From contig NZ_BPEW01000021.1 of assembly GCF_019654975.1 (NCBI RefSeq), positions 1 to 64,000 of the forward strand: a stretch of DNA of 64,000 nt. Reading direction: 5' to 3'. Positions 1-10,699 of the stretch are shown here, piece by piece. Position 1 is the first letter of the stretch; each line of letters begins with the position of its first letter. The notes below the pieces were generated by a model. It had not been told where the DNA came from and searched no databases. It worked only from the letters and a program-made list of their open reading frames with translations. The translations under genes were made by a program, and so were the position numbers. The DNA comes from Shewanella sp. c952. GTDB taxonomy: Bacteria; Pseudomonadota; Gammaproteobacteria; Enterobacterales; Shewanellaceae.

Positions 1-59
1 GCGTGAAGTCATCTTTCATACTTCGCCGAAGACGCTAGGTCGTTGGCTTGAGGAGGCGT

Positions 60-88
60 ATTCTACACTCTCCAGTGGCGGCGTCAAG
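60..88 (-). promoter_or_regulatory. rRNA operon promoter P2
   Basis: Read on the minus strand, CTTGAC (83-88) and TAGAAT (60-65) are separated by 17 bases. The layout matches P2 of enterobacterial rrn operons, lying about 200 bases downstream of a P1-like promoter. The rRNA leader runs off the left edge, so 16S is expected just outside the window. Confidence 0.8.
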
Positions 89-269
89 CGCTTATTTTAA
101 GAAGTTTTTCAAGCGATGATTTCTTAATCACTCTCGTGAAAAGAAGCATTACCCGAAGCCCTTAAAGCGTTTGTCACCTGAGGTTAATTCCCGAAGAAGT
201 TAATCTCTCTAACACCGCTGCAAGTCCCGTACTACCTAAGCTTTCGTTTAGTTAGTTGGCCTGCTGTGC

Positions 270-314
270 CGTGTCAGTGGTTGCGCATTATAGGGAGATC
301 TTGAGTAAGCGCAA
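270..314 (-). promoter_or_regulatory. rRNA operon promoter P1 (stringent type)
   Basis: On the minus strand TTGCGC (309-314), a 16-base spacer and TATAAT (287-292) are followed by a GCGC discriminator and a start region reading CCACTGACACGG. The 16-base spacer, GC-rich discriminator and start region closely resemble E. coli rrn P1 promoters, which respond to ppGpp and DksA. I see no tRNA or rRNA gene body in the window. Confidence 0.85.
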
Positions 315-581
315 GCGCTTTTTAAAGAAATAATACCTTTTTTATCATGTTTTTAGTTAAGCACATTTTAGCCACTAGTTACCCTCAGAGTTATCCACAA
401 ACAACAGTTGAAATGGCTATTTTATCGGCATGCGGTCTCAATACCGTTATGGAGTACATTATATAACTGAGCCTTTAATGTTAGTGGTGTTTTCAATTCG
501 TGCTAGTCAAAGTGCTAAGAACTTTAGAACAAGCAGCATGAAGCCCTTATTCGTTTAAAAATACATTAGCTAATAATAAGC
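315..581. other. intergenic region upstream of rrn P1, no gene seen
   Basis: This AT-rich stretch lies between the rRNA P1 promoter and the secA terminator. It would hold the UP element and Fis sites expected of an rrn promoter, but I cannot assign individual sites. One DnaA-box-like TTATCCACA occurs at 391-399 and stands alone. Confidence 0.5.
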
Positions 582-614
582 AAAAAAAAGGGCGACTTTA
601 ATAAGTCACCCTTC
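582..614 (-). terminator. secA rho-independent terminator
   Basis: An AAGGGTGACTT / AAGTCGCCCTT stem with one mismatch is followed on the minus strand by a run of eight T. It lies about 20 bases past the secA stop. Confidence 0.85.
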
Positions 615-635
615 TATATCTTGTGTATGGCAGTC

Positions 636-3359
636 TTAGCTTAGCTTACCGTGACACTGTTTGTACTTCTTACCAGAACCACATGGACAAGGATCATTTC
701 GGCCCACTTTCTCGCCTTCACGTACCTGAGGTTGAGTTGCAGCTAATGCTGCGCTCTCTTCTGCACCGACTATAGCTTCTGCTGCAGCGTGTTGGTAATC
801 ACGACGGATCTTTGCATCTTCTTGACGACGACGCTCTTCCATCTCTTCAACATCTGACTGCGCTTGAACTTGTACCTTAGACAAAATACTAATCACGTCG
901 TGCTTTAATGATTCAAGCATCTGCTGGAATAGCTCAAACGATTCACGCTTATACTCTTGTTTAGGATTCTTTTGCGCGTAACCACGTAAGTGAATACCTT
1001 GACGTAGATGATCCATTGCCGATAGATGTTCTTTCCAAAGCCCATCTAATGTCTGCAGCATAACGGCTTTTTCAAATTGACGTAGAACTTGCTCGCCTAC
1101 CATCTCTTCTTTTGCTTTATATGCATTTATCCATGTATCTACAATACGCTCACGTAATGTTTCTTCATGAAGATCATCTTCCTTATCTAGCCACTCTTGG
1201 ATAGGAAGTACCATCGTATATTCTTGCTGCAATCGCTGCTCTAAACCAGCGACATCCCATAACTCTTCTACTGACTGAGGCGGGATATACTGATCCATTA
1301 ATTCATTGATTACATCAGTCTGAATATTAGTAATGGTATCTTTGATACTTTCAGCATCCATAAGCTCATTACGTTGAGCGTAAACAACCTGGCGCTGATC
1401 GTTAGCTACATCATCAAACTCAAGCAGTTGCTTACGAATATCAAAGTTACGAGCTTCAACTTTACGTTGTGCGTTCTCAATGGCACGAGATACCCACGGA
1501 TGCTCAATAGCTTCGCCTTCTTCCATACCAAGTTTCTTCATCATTGAAGATACACGGTCTGACGCGAAGATACGCATTAAGCTATCTTCCATTGATAGAT
1601 AGAAGCGAGAAGAACCTGCGTCACCTTGACGACCAGAACGACCACGTAGTTGGTTATCGATACGGCGAGACTCATGACGCTCTGTACCTAAAATATGTAA
1701 GCCGCCAGCGTCAACAACTTCGTCATGACGTATTTGCCAATCAGCCTTAATTTTAGCTCGTTGCTCATCGGTAGGATTAGCAAGAACTTCAATTTCCATA
1801 TTCCAATTGCCACCCAACACGATATCGGTACCACGACCGGCCATGTTAGTTGCGACTGTTACTGCGCCAGTACGACCCGCCTGGGCAACAATGTCAGCTT
1901 CACGCTCATGGAATTTAGCATTCAAGATCTCATGTGGGATCTTTTCTTTCTTCAATAAGCTGTGCAGTAATTCTGATTGCTCAATTGAAACAGTACCAAC
2001 TAGTACTGGTTGACCGCGCTCACGACAACCTACGATATCTTTTACAATCGCGGCATACTTCTCTTCTGCAGTTAGATAAACCAAATCAGGATTATCTTGA
2101 CGAACCATTGGGCGGTTAGTCGGTACCACTACGGTATCGAGGCCATAGATATGTTGGAATTCGAAAGCTTCAGTATCGGCAGTACCTGTCATACCAGCAA
2201 GCTTTTCATACTGACGGAAGAAGTTCTGGAAAGTAATCGATGCTAAAGTTTGGTTTTCATTTTGAATATGAACGCCTTCTTTTGCTTCCACAGCCTGATG
2301 TAGACCCTCAGACCAACGGCGTCCAGGCATAGTACGACCAGTGTGTTCATCAACGATGATCACTTCATTGTCTTGAACTATGTAGTCGACATCTTTTTCA
2401 AATAAGGTGTGTGCACGTAGCGCTGCATTTACGTGATGCAATAAAGAGATGTTAGCTGCAGAATACAGAGAATCGCCTTCGGCTAACATGCCACGCTCAG
2501 TCAACAAGACTTCGACCTTTTCTTGGCCTCGCTCTGTCATATGAACTTGCTTAGCTTTTTCATCGATAGAGTAATCACCTTCACCGATCTCTTCTTCAGT
2601 ATCTTCTTTCTCTTGCTGAATTAGATTTGGGATCAAGGTATTTATCTTGGTGTATAGTTCTGAACTATCTTCAGCTGCACCAGAAATAATAAGTGGTGTA
2701 CGCGCTTCATCAATTAAGATTGAATCGACTTCATCGATAAGTGCGTAATGCAAAGGACGTTGAACACGTTCGGCAGGTGAGAACGCCATGTTGTCACGCA
2801 GGTAGTCAAAGCCAAACTCGTTATTGGTACCGTAAGTGATATCGGCATCATAAGCGGCTTTCTTTTCTACTTGTCCAAGGCCTGCAACGTTAATTCCTAC
2901 GCTTAAACCAAGGAACTCAAAAAGAGGACGGTTATTTTCAGCATCACGACCAGCTAGGTAGTCGTTAACTGTAATAACATGAACGCCTTTACCTGTTAAA
3001 CCATTTAAGTATGCTGGCAACGTCGCCGTAAGCGTTTTACCTTCACCGGTACGCATCTCTGCAATTCGGTTACTATCTAGGATCATGCCACCAATAAGCT
3101 GCACATCGAAATGACGCATTTCGAAAACACGCTTTGATGCTTCACGTACGGTTGCAAATGCCTCAGGTAAAACGTCATCTAGGGTTTCCCCAGCCTCTAG
3201 ACGTTCACGAAAGATTATTGTTTTTGCTTTTAAGTCTTCATCTGATAACTGCCCGTACTCTTCTTCAAAACCATTAATTTTATTAACGACTTTACCGAAA
3301 GCCTTAAGCGTACGATCGTTGCGACTACCAAATACTTTTGTCAGTAATTTACCAAACAT
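636..3359 (-). CDS. secA: preprotein translocase ATPase SecA
   Basis: Motor of the Sec general secretion pathway; it drives unfolded preproteins through SecYEG using ATP. The 907-residue protein has the N-terminal start [15 protein letters not shown], Walker A GEGKT near residue 105, [11 protein letters not shown], and the C-terminal zinc/SecB-binding motif CxCx8CH near the end. A longer frame opens upstream at a TTG codon, but family length and the N-terminal sequence support the ATG at 3359. It is the last gene of the lpxC side of the dcw region and follows an M23 peptidase gene by about 60 bases. No secM-like arrest peptide gene precedes it, so the E. coli translational control is absent. 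A terminator follows. Identification is certain. Confidence 0.98.
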   Translation of the reverse strand: MFGKLLTKVFGSRNDRTLKAFGKVVNKINGFEEEYGQLSDEDLKAKTIIFRERLEAGETLDDVLPEAFATVREASKRVFEMRHFDVQLIGGMILDSNRIAEMRTGEGKTLTATLPAYLNGLTGKGVHVITVNDYLAGRDAENNRPLFEFLGLSVGINVAGLGQVEKKAAYDADITYGTNNEFGFDYLRDNMAFSPAERVQRPLHYALIDEVDSILIDEARTPLIISGAAEDSSELYTKINTLIPNLIQQEKEDTEEEIGEGDYSIDEKAKQVHMTERGQEKVEVLLTERGMLAEGDSLYSAANISLLHHVNAALRAHTLFEKDVDYIVQDNEVIIVDEHTGRTMPGRRWSEGLHQAVEAKEGVHIQNENQTLASITFQNFFRQYEKLAGMTGTADTEAFEFQHIYGLDTVVVPTNRPMVRQDNPDLVYLTAEEKYAAIVKDIVGCRERGQPVLVGTVSIEQSELLHSLLKKEKIPHEILNAKFHEREADIVAQAGRTGAVTVATNMAGRGTDIVLGGNWNMEIEVLANPTDEQRAKIKADWQIRHDEVVDAGGLHILGTERHESRRIDNQLRGRSGRQGDAGSSRFYLSMEDSLMRIFASDRVSSMMKKLGMEEGEAIEHPWVSRAIENAQRKVEARNFDIRKQLLEFDDVANDQRQVVYAQRNELMDAESIKDTITNIQTDVINELMDQYIPPQSVEELWDVAGLEQRLQQEYTMVLPIQEWLDKEDDLHEETLRERIVDTWINAYKAKEEMVGEQVLRQFEKAVMLQTLDGLWKEHLSAMDHLRQGIHLRGYAQKNPKQEYKRESFELFQQMLESLKHDVISILSKVQVQAQSDVEEMEERRRQEDAKIRRDYQHAAAEAIVGAEESAALAATQPQVREGEKVGRNDPCPCGSGKKYKQCHGKLS

Positions 3360-3418
3360 CTGAACCACTTCTATGTTGTTGGCCAAGTCCCTTTTAGAGC
3401 CTGAAAGCCTATTTTCGA

Positions 3419-4318
3419 TTAACCTGCCTTGCGGTAGACATATTTTTGCGGATCAATTTGCTGTCCACCGCGCAACACTTCATAGTGCACATGAGGCCCG
3501 GTTGAGCGCCCAGTACTTCCCATAACAGCGATCTTATCGCCTTTAGCGACCACGTCGCCTACGGTTACTGACAAAGCTTTATTGTGACCATAACGAGTTC
3601 GCAGACCATTACCATGGTCAATTTCAACTAGCTCGCCATACCCAAACATCTTGTCCGCCCACATAACTACGCCACCTGCGGTAGCGACTACATCGACGCC
3701 CTCTTCTCCAGCAAAGTCGATGCCTTTGTGCATCGTACGTTTACCGCTAAAGGGATCATTTCGTAAACCATAGGGCGATGATAACCAACCTTTCTTAATT
3801 GGTCGCCCAGATATATAACGTTCTTCATCTATATGGAGATTAGATGCTACCGTTTCAAGTAGTGAGAGCTGAACATTATTATTATCCATTCTTAATACCA
3901 GCGCATCCATATCTGCAATGAGCTGTTCGAGTTCGATATTAGTGCCTAATTCACTCACACCACCAACACCGACTTCTGAAGAGAAATCAAATTGATCTTC
4001 TAATTGATTATTTAGAGCAACTTGCTGACCCAACGCTTCTATACGCGTGAGTTTAGCTTGCATACGTGCAACGTGCGCCACTAACATCGACAATTGAGTC
4101 TCAGTTGCACTCTTTAAAGAGATCAACTCGCTTTTTTGCTCTTCACGAGCCAAGCGTTCACTGTCGGCATTGGTCTGTTGCTCTATAAGCTGCTTAGCAT
4201 TGTGTTGATAAAGACCTGTTCCTGCTGCAATGAGCAAGATAGGTAATAACAACCAACGCTTTCCCGGTTGCCAGCGTGTGGCACCGTTTCGACCTTGAAT
4301 AAAAACTGTTACACTCAT
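3419..4318 (-). CDS. M23 family metallopeptidase, membrane anchored
   Basis: Predicted periplasmic LytM-type peptidase or activator acting on peptidoglycan cross-links. In 299 residues there is an N-terminal membrane anchor (about 22-37), a coiled-coil stretch (about 40-105), and a C-terminal M23 domain. The zinc ligands look intact: HxxxD at 197-201 and HxH at 276-278, so it may be catalytic rather than a degenerate EnvC/NlpD-type activator. It occupies the lpxC-secA interval where Enterobacteria have secM, reads toward secA and probably shares its transcript. Its 5' end faces the divergent dciA-like gene with only 27 bases between start codons. The exact substrate is unknown. Confidence 0.9.
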   Translation of the reverse strand: MSVTVFIQGRNGATRWQPGKRWLLLPILLIAAGTGLYQHNAKQLIEQQTNADSERLAREEQKSELISLKSATETQLSMLVAHVARMQAKLTRIEALGQQVALNNQLEDQFDFSSEVGVGGVSELGTNIELEQLIADMDALVLRMDNNNVQLSLLETVASNLHIDEERYISGRPIKKGWLSSPYGLRNDPFSGKRTMHKGIDFAGEEGVDVVATAGGVVMWADKMFGYGELVEIDHGNGLRTRYGHNKALSVTVGDVVAKGDKIAVMGSTGRSTGPHVHYEVLRGGQQIDPQKYVYRKAG

Positions 4319-4345
4319 AGCCTAATTAAGCCATTTTATTATCAT

Positions 4346-4798
4346 ATGAAAAAGCCCCCACAGGATCTCAGTCAATTACTGCATCAGCAAGGGAACATGC
4401 CCAACTTGGCTGAAAAAGCAGAACTGCTATTACACTTAGATCACTACGTCAAAAAAGTGCTTACTGGTCCAGTGATAGAGCAGCTAAAGGTTGCCAATCT
4501 ACGCCAAGGTACCTTGGTAATTGAAACAACAACGGCGGCCTGGGCTGCAAGAATTAACTTCCAAAAACCCAAAATATTGCAAATACTGCAAGCCGAAACG
4601 CTACCCATGCTTACCGCTATCGAAGTCAAAGTCAACCCAAGCTTGTTAATGTATGAAACAAAATCCAAACCTGCTCACAACCACATAAGTGAAAATGCGG
4701 CAGCTCACATTGAAGCTTTAGCTGAACATGCAGAAGGTACGTTGGCGGTAAAACTAAAACGGCTGGCTGCATTAGCCAGCCGTTCAAGGCAATCTTAA
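4346..4798 (+). CDS. dciA: DciA-like (DUF721) replicative helicase loader
   Basis: A 150-residue DUF721-type protein. Family members named DciA help load DnaB in the many bacteria that lack DnaC/DnaI. The central segment (about 45-100) contains LRQGTLVIETTTAAWAARIN and LQAE..PMLTAIEVKVNPSL, the KH-like core typical of the family; the C-terminus is short and basic. The frame is open 26 codons upstream, but the ATG at 4346 gives the expected N-terminus; no clear Shine-Dalgarno precedes it. It is divergent from the M23 gene and convergent with lpxC, 7 bases apart. The lpxC-secA position is, as I recall, shared with Vibrio. The function is inferred from family. Confidence 0.8.
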   Translation: MKKPPQDLSQLLHQQGNMPNLAEKAELLLHLDHYVKKVLTGPVIEQLKVANLRQGTLVIETTTAAWAARINFQKPKILQILQAETLPMLTAIEVKVNPSLLMYETKSKPAHNHISENAAAHIEALAEHAEGTLAVKLKRLAALASRSRQS

Positions 4799-4805
4799 TT
4801 CGTTA

Positions 4806-5726
4806 TTAAGCGAATACTGCACCCGAAGGTACTGAGAAACTTACTGGAGCATCAGCTTCTTTTTCAAAGCTAACGATCTCCCAAGCATCTTGCTGTGCAA
4901 GCATTGCACGCACTAACTGGTTATTCAGTGCATGCCCTGTTTTATAGGCACAGAACTCACCAACAATTGCATGACCAGCAACATAGAGGTCACCAAATGC
5001 ATCAAGAATCTTGTGCTTAACGAACTCATCCTCATAACGCAGGCCATCGGGGTTGAGGACTCGATATTCGTCAAGTACAACTGCATTTTCCATACTGCCA
5101 CCAAGCGCAAGATTATTTGCTCTCAAGTATTCAATATCGCGCATAAACCCAAAGGTTCTCGCACGACTAATATCTTTTACAAAGGCGGAAGATGAAAAAT
5201 CCATCACCATATGCTGTTGGCTGCGGGCGATCTCAGGGTGATTAAAGTCAATGGCAAAATCAACTCTAAAACCTTTGAAAGGTTTTAACTCAGCCCACTT
5301 ATCACCGTCTTCAACACGAATAGGTTTAGTGATCTTGATGTACTTCTTAGCGGCTGCTTGCTCTTCTATACCAACTGATTGGAGTAGGAATACAAAAGGA
5401 CTCGCACTGCCATCCATGATCGGGATTTCAGGAGCATCGACTTCAATAATAGCGTTATCAATGCCCAAACCAGCAAGTGCCGCAAACAGATGCTCAATTG
5501 TCGAAATACGAACACCGTCGTCATTTACCAGCGCAGTACACATTGTCGTTTCACGCACTTGATCAGCAACAGCTGGAATTTCAACTGCCGGAGACAAATC
5601 GGTACGAACAAGCATGATGCCAGTATTAACAGGTGCGGGTTTAATGATCAAAGTAACCTTGTTGCCGGAATGCAATCCGACACCAGTAGTTTTAACCATT
5701 TCTTTGACTGTTCTTTGAAAAATCAT
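4806..5726 (-). CDS. lpxC: UDP-3-O-acyl-N-acetylglucosamine deacetylase LpxC
   Basis: Committed step of lipid A synthesis: zinc-dependent removal of acetate from UDP-3-O-acyl-GlcNAc in the cytoplasm. The 306 residues match the family size. The zinc ligand H79 lies in [10 protein letters not shown], and [10 protein letters not shown] supplies the other His and Asp ligands; MDGSASPF is also conserved. It sits downstream of ftsZ in the usual dcw-lpxC order, with a 177-base gap that carries its own promoter candidate. The protein is normally controlled by FtsH proteolysis through its C-terminus; the tail here ends SVPSGAVFA, hydrophobic as in E. coli. Confidence 0.98.
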   Translation of the reverse strand: MIFQRTVKEMVKTTGVGLHSGNKVTLIIKPAPVNTGIMLVRTDLSPAVEIPAVADQVRETTMCTALVNDDGVRISTIEHLFAALAGLGIDNAIIEVDAPEIPIMDGSASPFVFLLQSVGIEEQAAAKKYIKITKPIRVEDGDKWAELKPFKGFRVDFAIDFNHPEIARSQQHMVMDFSSSAFVKDISRARTFGFMRDIEYLRANNLALGGSMENAVVLDEYRVLNPDGLRYEDEFVKHKILDAFGDLYVAGHAIVGEFCAYKTGHALNNQLVRAMLAQQDAWEIVSFEKEADAPVSFSVPSGAVFA

Positions 5727-5805
5727 GTATTTACCCGTTTATTCGCTCAACAAAAAAGCACAAACTATACACTTTTTAACCGTGTACAGGCGATGCTGGT
5801 CGGAT

Positions 5806-5834
5806 ATCTTAGCATATCTTTGCAAATACACCAA
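5806..5834 (-). promoter_or_regulatory. candidate lpxC promoter
   Basis: On the minus strand TTGGTG (5829-5834), a 17-base spacer and TAAGAT (5806-5811) lie about 80 bases upstream of the lpxC start. The match is moderate and is a prediction only. Confidence 0.4.
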
Positions 5835-5903
5835 AAACACACCCACTATAAGACAATACATTAGTATAGCCTTATAATAGTTAACACCTTATTAACATTC
5901 GTT

Positions 5904-7088
5904 TTAATCAGCTTGCTTACGCAAAAATGCTGGAATGTCTAAGTAATCAAGGTCGCTCTTTTTCTCTGCTGTTGGTGCTGCTGCTGGTTGAGTTGCAGCG
6001 GCTGTATTCCCGTGTGATAACGTTGGCGAAATTGGATCTTCCGCAGCAAAGGTTTCAGTACGAGTTTCCGCCGGAACAATCGGCTCTGGACGCGGAGCAG
6101 GCTTTGTTACCAACTGAATATCAGGCTTTTTCTCAGCGCCAATACCAGTTGCTACAACCGTTACACGCAGCTCATCTGACATTTCAGGATCAATAACGGC
6201 ACCGACAACCACAGTCGCATTGTCAGAAGCGTAAGCTTTAACGTGGTTACCCACAGTCTCAAACTCTTCGATGCTCATATCCATACCGGCTGTGATATTC
6301 ACAAGTACACCACGAGCACCAGCAAGATCGATATCTTCTAGTAGAGGACTTGCAACAGCGGCTTCTGCCGCTTCTTCAGCACGATCTTCGCCACTTGCTA
6401 CACCTGTGCCCATCATGGCATTACCCATTTCTGACATAACCGTTTTCACATCGGCGAAATCGACGTTAATCAAACCTGGACGCGTGATAAGCTCAGCAAT
6501 ACCTTGCACCGCACCAAGTAGTACGTTGTTTGCTGCAGCAAAAGCGTCAAGCAATGATGTACCGCGACCCAGCACTTTTAATAACTTTTCATTTGGAATC
6601 GTGATCAGTGAGTCAACATTTTTAGCCAGTTGCTCAATACCTTGATCAGCGAAGGTCATGCGCTTCTTACCTTCGAATGGGAATGGCTTAGTCACAACTG
6701 CAACAGTAAGAATCCCCTCTTCACGAGCAACTTCTGCCACTACTGGAGCTGCACCCGTTCCGGTACCACCGCCCATACCCGCAGCAATAAAGATCATGTC
6801 AGATCCTTTAATCGCGTTGCGAATACTTTCTTTATCTTCTTCAGCCGCTAGACGACCAATTTCTGGATTCGCCCCAGCACCTAAACCTTTAGTGACATCG
6901 CGGCCTAGCTGAATCGTTGTGCTAGCAGCTGATTTACGTAATGCTTGCGCATCAGTATTTGTCGCTACGAATTCAACACCTTCGATATTGTGCTTAACCA
7001 TATGCTCGACAGCATTACCGCCACCGCCACCGACACCGATGACCTTGATCACCGCTTCATCTGTATGACTATCCATGATCTCAAACAT
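5904..7088 (-). CDS. ftsZ: cell division GTPase FtsZ
   Basis: Tubulin homologue that forms the Z ring at midcell. The 394-residue protein carries [14 protein letters not shown] at the N-terminus, the tubulin signature [10 protein letters not shown] near residue 105, and the conserved C-terminal peptide [14 protein letters not shown] that binds FtsA, ZipA and SlmA; slmA itself lies at 43100. The frame stays open 39 codons further upstream into ftsA, but the ATG at 7088 has a GGAG ribosome site and gives the standard N-terminus MFEIMDSH. It follows ftsA by 31 bases. A linker rich in Pro, Ala and Glu precedes the tail. Confidence 0.98.
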   Translation of the reverse strand: MFEIMDSHTDEAVIKVIGVGGGGGNAVEHMVKHNIEGVEFVATNTDAQALRKSAASTTIQLGRDVTKGLGAGANPEIGRLAAEEDKESIRNAIKGSDMIFIAAGMGGGTGTGAAPVVAEVAREEGILTVAVVTKPFPFEGKKRMTFADQGIEQLAKNVDSLITIPNEKLLKVLGRGTSLLDAFAAANNVLLGAVQGIAELITRPGLINVDFADVKTVMSEMGNAMMGTGVASGEDRAEEAAEAAVASPLLEDIDLAGARGVLVNITAGMDMSIEEFETVGNHVKAYASDNATVVVGAVIDPEMSDELRVTVVATGIGAEKKPDIQLVTKPAPRPEPIVPAETRTETFAAEDPISPTLSHGNTAAATQPAAAPTAEKKSDLDYLDIPAFLRKQAD

Positions 7089-7119
7089 GGTATTTTCTCC
7101 GTTTGCCTGCGTTACTAAA

Positions 7120-8355
7120 TTAAAACTCGCCTTTAAACCAACTTTGGACCCGATTCCAAAGACTGGTGACCCCTTGTCGTTCTGGGCGCTCAAACTGACG
7201 TTCAATCACTCTGCGCGCACCATAATGAAGCAGCCCAACCCCTGTGGAGTAGATAGGCTGATCGACATATTCATATAAACCTTTAACTGGTAACGGTTGT
7301 GCCATTCTTACGGGCATACCGAACGTTGCTTCAGCAACATCAACCGCGCCTTCAATTGAAGCCGTACCACCTGTTAGCACAATGCCCGCTGCGACTTGAT
7401 CTTCAAGCCCACAATCGCGCAACTGCTTTAAAATTAATTCAAATAGCTCTTGGTATCTTGGCTCAACCACTTCTGCCAGCGTATGCCGAGACATACTGCG
7501 CGATGGACGCCCACCGACGGAAGGTACTTCAATACTGTCTTCTCGGCTTACCATTGAGCTTCGCGCACTAGCATGCTGCACTTTAATTTGCTCAGCATGG
7601 GATAACGGAGTGCGGAAAATCTTAGCGATGTCGTTAGTCACCTGGTTGCCAGCAACTGGAACTACCGCACAATGGCGTAATGCACCGTTGGTATAAACTG
7701 CGATATCAGTTGTACCGCCACCCATATCAACTAAGCAGACACCCAGATCTTTTTCATCATCGGTTAACACCGAGTCAGCAGAGGCAATGGCCGAAAACAC
7801 GAGGTCATCAACTTTTAGCCCGCAACGCTCAACACTCTTAGTAATATTCTTAGCCATGTCATTAGCACAAGTCACGATATGCACTTTTGCTTCCATACGC
7901 ATACCCGACATACCAATAGGGCTCTTAATCCCATCTTGTACGTCGATAGCATATTCTTGCGGCAATACGTGCAAAATTCGTCTCTCAGTTGGAATCTTTA
8001 CTGAGCGCGCTGTATGAATAACGTTGTCGACATCTTCTTGTGTCACTTCTTCATCATTAATCGATACCATGCCATTTTCGTTCTGACATTCGATATGCTT
8101 GCCTGAAATACTCAGGTAAACCGAAGAGACTTGGCAGTCTGCCATTAATTCTGCTTGATCGAGTGCGCGTTGCACACTGCGTACAATAGAATCAAGATCG
8201 TTTACACCGCCTTTATCCATCCCTCTTGAAGGGTGGTTGCCGAGGCCGACAATACTGATCTCGCCATCAGGCAATACTTCACCAATGATCACAGCAACTT
8301 TTGAAGTTCCTATGTCCAAGGCAACGATCAGATTTCTATCTAGATTCTTAGTCAT
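7120..8355 (-). CDS. ftsA: cell division protein FtsA
   Basis: Actin-like ATPase that tethers FtsZ to the inner membrane and recruits later divisome proteins. The 411 residues include the phosphate-1 loop [17 protein letters not shown], phosphate-2 motif [14 protein letters not shown] and adenosine motif [12 protein letters not shown]. The C-terminus ends in an amphipathic helix, [13 protein letters not shown], the membrane-targeting sequence. It starts 3 bases after the ftsQ stop, so translation is probably coupled, and precedes ftsZ. Confidence 0.98.
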   Translation of the reverse strand: MTKNLDRNLIVALDIGTSKVAVIIGEVLPDGEISIVGLGNHPSRGMDKGGVNDLDSIVRSVQRALDQAELMADCQVSSVYLSISGKHIECQNENGMVSINDEEVTQEDVDNVIHTARSVKIPTERRILHVLPQEYAIDVQDGIKSPIGMSGMRMEAKVHIVTCANDMAKNITKSVERCGLKVDDLVFSAIASADSVLTDDEKDLGVCLVDMGGGTTDIAVYTNGALRHCAVVPVAGNQVTNDIAKIFRTPLSHAEQIKVQHASARSSMVSREDSIEVPSVGGRPSRSMSRHTLAEVVEPRYQELFELILKQLRDCGLEDQVAAGIVLTGGTASIEGAVDVAEATFGMPVRMAQPLPVKGLYEYVDQPIYSTGVGLLHYGARRVIERQFERPERQGVTSLWNRVQSWFKGEF

Positions 8356-8358
8356 TAA

Positions 8359-9123
8359 TTAACGGCTCTCTGTTTGTGCATCATCCCAATCTACGGCCAG
8401 TCCAGTGTCGTAGCGCAAATCCACCACCCCTACCTTTTTATCTTGCGCTGCAAGCTTGGGGTAGACGTGAATAAACCTTTGTATCCTTGTCATACTATCT
8501 TCTCGGCCAAGCTCAAGCCTGATACCGTTATTTAACTCTGCATGCCATGCATGTCTTGCACTTAAGCTCAAACTCTTCAAGCTAAACCCATTGATTGTTA
8601 ACAGCTCACCTAGTTGCTGGTAGGTTGTCAGCACTGACTTACCTTGTGCCTCAGGCCCCGTCAACGAAGGTAAATTGGGTATCCCCTCTTTTGCTGGAGC
8701 ATCAAACACATCACCATAGGTGTTGAGCCAAGCATCCCCATTCCAATGGGCAACAGGAACTTGTTCGATTAAATACACTTTTAACTTTGCAGGCCACTCG
8801 CGCCTTACCGATGCCTGATAAACCCATGGCAGCGCTTCCAATGCCTGCTGCACTTGATTCACGTCTGCAGAGAAAAAACTCCTTTGCATCAAATCTTGCA
8901 GTGCAACTTGAATCTCTTGGTCAGCGGTATAATTCCGCTCACCGTTAATCGCGACAGCTTCAATCGGTAACGCATCCGCATCATTCAATACTGCATTGAG
9001 CTTAAAAGCCGCAGCCGAAAGTCCAATTAAAACGCACGCTAAAAACACTAACCCAAAGCATAAATACCAGTCGGTTTTTAACAGCAAAACACGAACACGT
9101 TGGCCTTTATCGCTCCAAGACAT
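8359..9123 (-). CDS. ftsQ: cell division protein FtsQ
   Basis: Bitopic divisome protein that links FtsA-side and FtsBL-side components. In the 254-residue protein a transmembrane helix (about 19-42) is followed by a POTRA domain (INGERNYT...) and a beta domain. Two starts are adjacent: GTG at 9129 and ATG at 9123. The GAGGG ribosome site is 7 bases before the ATG and only 1 base before the GTG, so the ATG is chosen. In E. coli ddlB precedes ftsQ; here about 100 non-coding bases separate it from murC. Confidence 0.95.
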   Translation of the reverse strand: MSWSDKGQRVRVLLLKTDWYLCFGLVFLACVLIGLSAAAFKLNAVLNDADALPIEAVAINGERNYTADQEIQVALQDLMQRSFFSADVNQVQQALEALPWVYQASVRREWPAKLKVYLIEQVPVAHWNGDAWLNTYGDVFDAPAKEGIPNLPSLTGPEAQGKSVLTTYQQLGELLTINGFSLKSLSLSARHAWHAELNNGIRLELGREDSMTRIQRFIHVYPKLAAQDKKVGVVDLRYDTGLAVDWDDAQTESR

Positions 9124-9228
9124 CCTCACGCCCTCTTTTTAGGTCGTGAAGACGGAAAACCGGCCATTATATAGACCTTATCCTGAGCGTCAAAATTTGC
9201 AGTGTAACTCATTGTATATATTTCTAAG

Positions 9229-10698
9229 TTACTCATTTTTATCTTCAGCTTCTTTTGCTTCGAAACCTAAATTTGACTGTGCCAAATTTCGTGATAACAC
9301 GCCAATGTTACCCGCGCCTTGAGTGAGAAGCAGATCACCATTTTGAAGTAATTCTGGCAATACCGTTTGTAACTGCTCATTATTGGCAACAAATACAGGC
9401 TCTAGCTGACCACGGACTCGAATAGAGCGACACAAAGCACGACTATCGGCCCCTGGTATAGCGGCTTCTCCAGCGGCATAAACATCAAGCAATAACAAGC
9501 AATCAACCTGAGACAGTACTTCAACAAAATCTTCATAAAGATCACGAGTACGACTATAACGATGCGGTTGATAGATCATCACTAATCGGCGCTCTGGCCA
9601 ACCCTGTCTTGCCGCTTTTATTGTTGCTGCGACTTCACTTGGATGGTGACCGTAATCATCTACCAGTTTTATCTCGCCTTTACTGGTTTCAAAATCACCG
9701 ACCTGCTGGAAACGGCGACCAATTCCCTGAAATTCAGCAAGTGCTTTTACGATAGCCTCGTCTTCTATATCATCTTCACTCGCGACAGCAATTGCCGCTA
9801 AGGCATTTAACACATTGTGTTCGCCCGGCAAGTTTACCGATAGTTGCAGATCTGCCACGCCGTTACGCTTAACAGTAAATTGACTGCTATAACCTGTTTG
9901 AGTGAAACCAACCGCTTGTACATCGGCTTCGTCACTAAAGCCATAGGTGACCACTCTTCTGCTAAAACGTGGTAATAATTCGCGCACGATAGGATCGTCG
10001 ATACAAACCACCGCAACACCATAAAATGGCAGATTATGGATGAAATCGACAAAAGTATTCTTAAGCTTTTCTATATCGCCGCCGTAGGTATCCATATGAT
10101 CGGCTTCGATGTTAGTCACCACACTGACCATTGGCTGCAGGTGCAAAAAGCTCGCATCACTTTCGTCGGCTTCGGCGATCAAGTAACGGCTATGACCTAA
10201 GCGGGCATTAGTGCCTGCGCTATTTAATAAGCCACCAATAACAAAAGTAGGATCACGATCTGCTTGGCCATAAACACTGGCAATTAAACTGGTTGTGGTT
10301 GTTTTACCATGGGTGCCAGCAACCGCAACGCCGTGGCGGTAACGCATCAGCTCAGCCAACATCTCTGCACGCTGCACCACAGGGATCCGCAACTCTTTCG
10401 CGGCTACCAATTCTGGGTTATCAGCACTAATTGCAGTAGAAACTACAACTACATCAACATCTTTAACGTTTGCTGCACTGTGGCCAACATGGATAACAGC
10501 ACCTAACTGGCTTAGCCGCTCGGTAACTGCATTTTCAGCGATGTCGGAGCCACTTAACTTGTAGCCCTCGTTAACAAGCACTTCCGCTATGCCGCCCATA
10601 CCCGCACCACCTATTCCAACAAAATAGATATGCTTCACCCTACGCATTTCAGGGATCATGGTTCTTAGCTGCGAATACTTCTCTGCTTTGTTACTCAT
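9229..10698 (-). CDS. murC: UDP-N-acetylmuramate--L-alanine ligase MurC
   Basis: Adds L-Ala to UDP-MurNAc, the first amino acid of the peptidoglycan stem peptide, using ATP. The 489 residues match the family length. Visible are the N-terminal dinucleotide-like loop [14 protein letters not shown], the ATP loop [13 protein letters not shown], and [14 protein letters not shown] of the C-terminal domain. It starts one base after the murG stop, in a tight operon. Confidence 0.98.
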   Translation of the reverse strand: MSNKAEKYSQLRTMIPEMRRVKHIYFVGIGGAGMGGIAEVLVNEGYKLSGSDIAENAVTERLSQLGAVIHVGHSAANVKDVDVVVVSTAISADNPELVAAKELRIPVVQRAEMLAELMRYRHGVAVAGTHGKTTTTSLIASVYGQADRDPTFVIGGLLNSAGTNARLGHSRYLIAEADESDASFLHLQPMVSVVTNIEADHMDTYGGDIEKLKNTFVDFIHNLPFYGVAVVCIDDPIVRELLPRFSRRVVTYGFSDEADVQAVGFTQTGYSSQFTVKRNGVADLQLSVNLPGEHNVLNALAAIAVASEDDIEDEAIVKALAEFQGIGRRFQQVGDFETSKGEIKLVDDYGHHPSEVAATIKAARQGWPERRLVMIYQPHRYSRTRDLYEDFVEVLSQVDCLLLLDVYAAGEAAIPGADSRALCRSIRVRGQLEPVFVANNEQLQTVLPELLQNGDLLLTQGAGNIGVLSRNLAQSNLGFEAKEAEDKNE

Positions 10699-10699
10699 C

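Noticed and set aside
391..399. DnaA box as part of a replication origin
   Set aside because: Only one box is present, with no AT-rich unwinding region or origin genes nearby.
3360..3386. Upstream TTG start of secA
   Set aside because: The nine additional residues are not part of SecA N-termini and the ATG at 3359 gives the standard form.
3360..3418. secM-like arrest peptide
   Set aside because: The gap before secA is too short and holds no frame with an arrest motif.
7089..7205. 39-residue N-terminal extension of FtsZ
   Set aside because: It overlaps ftsA, lacks family support, and the ATG at 7088 has a good ribosome site.
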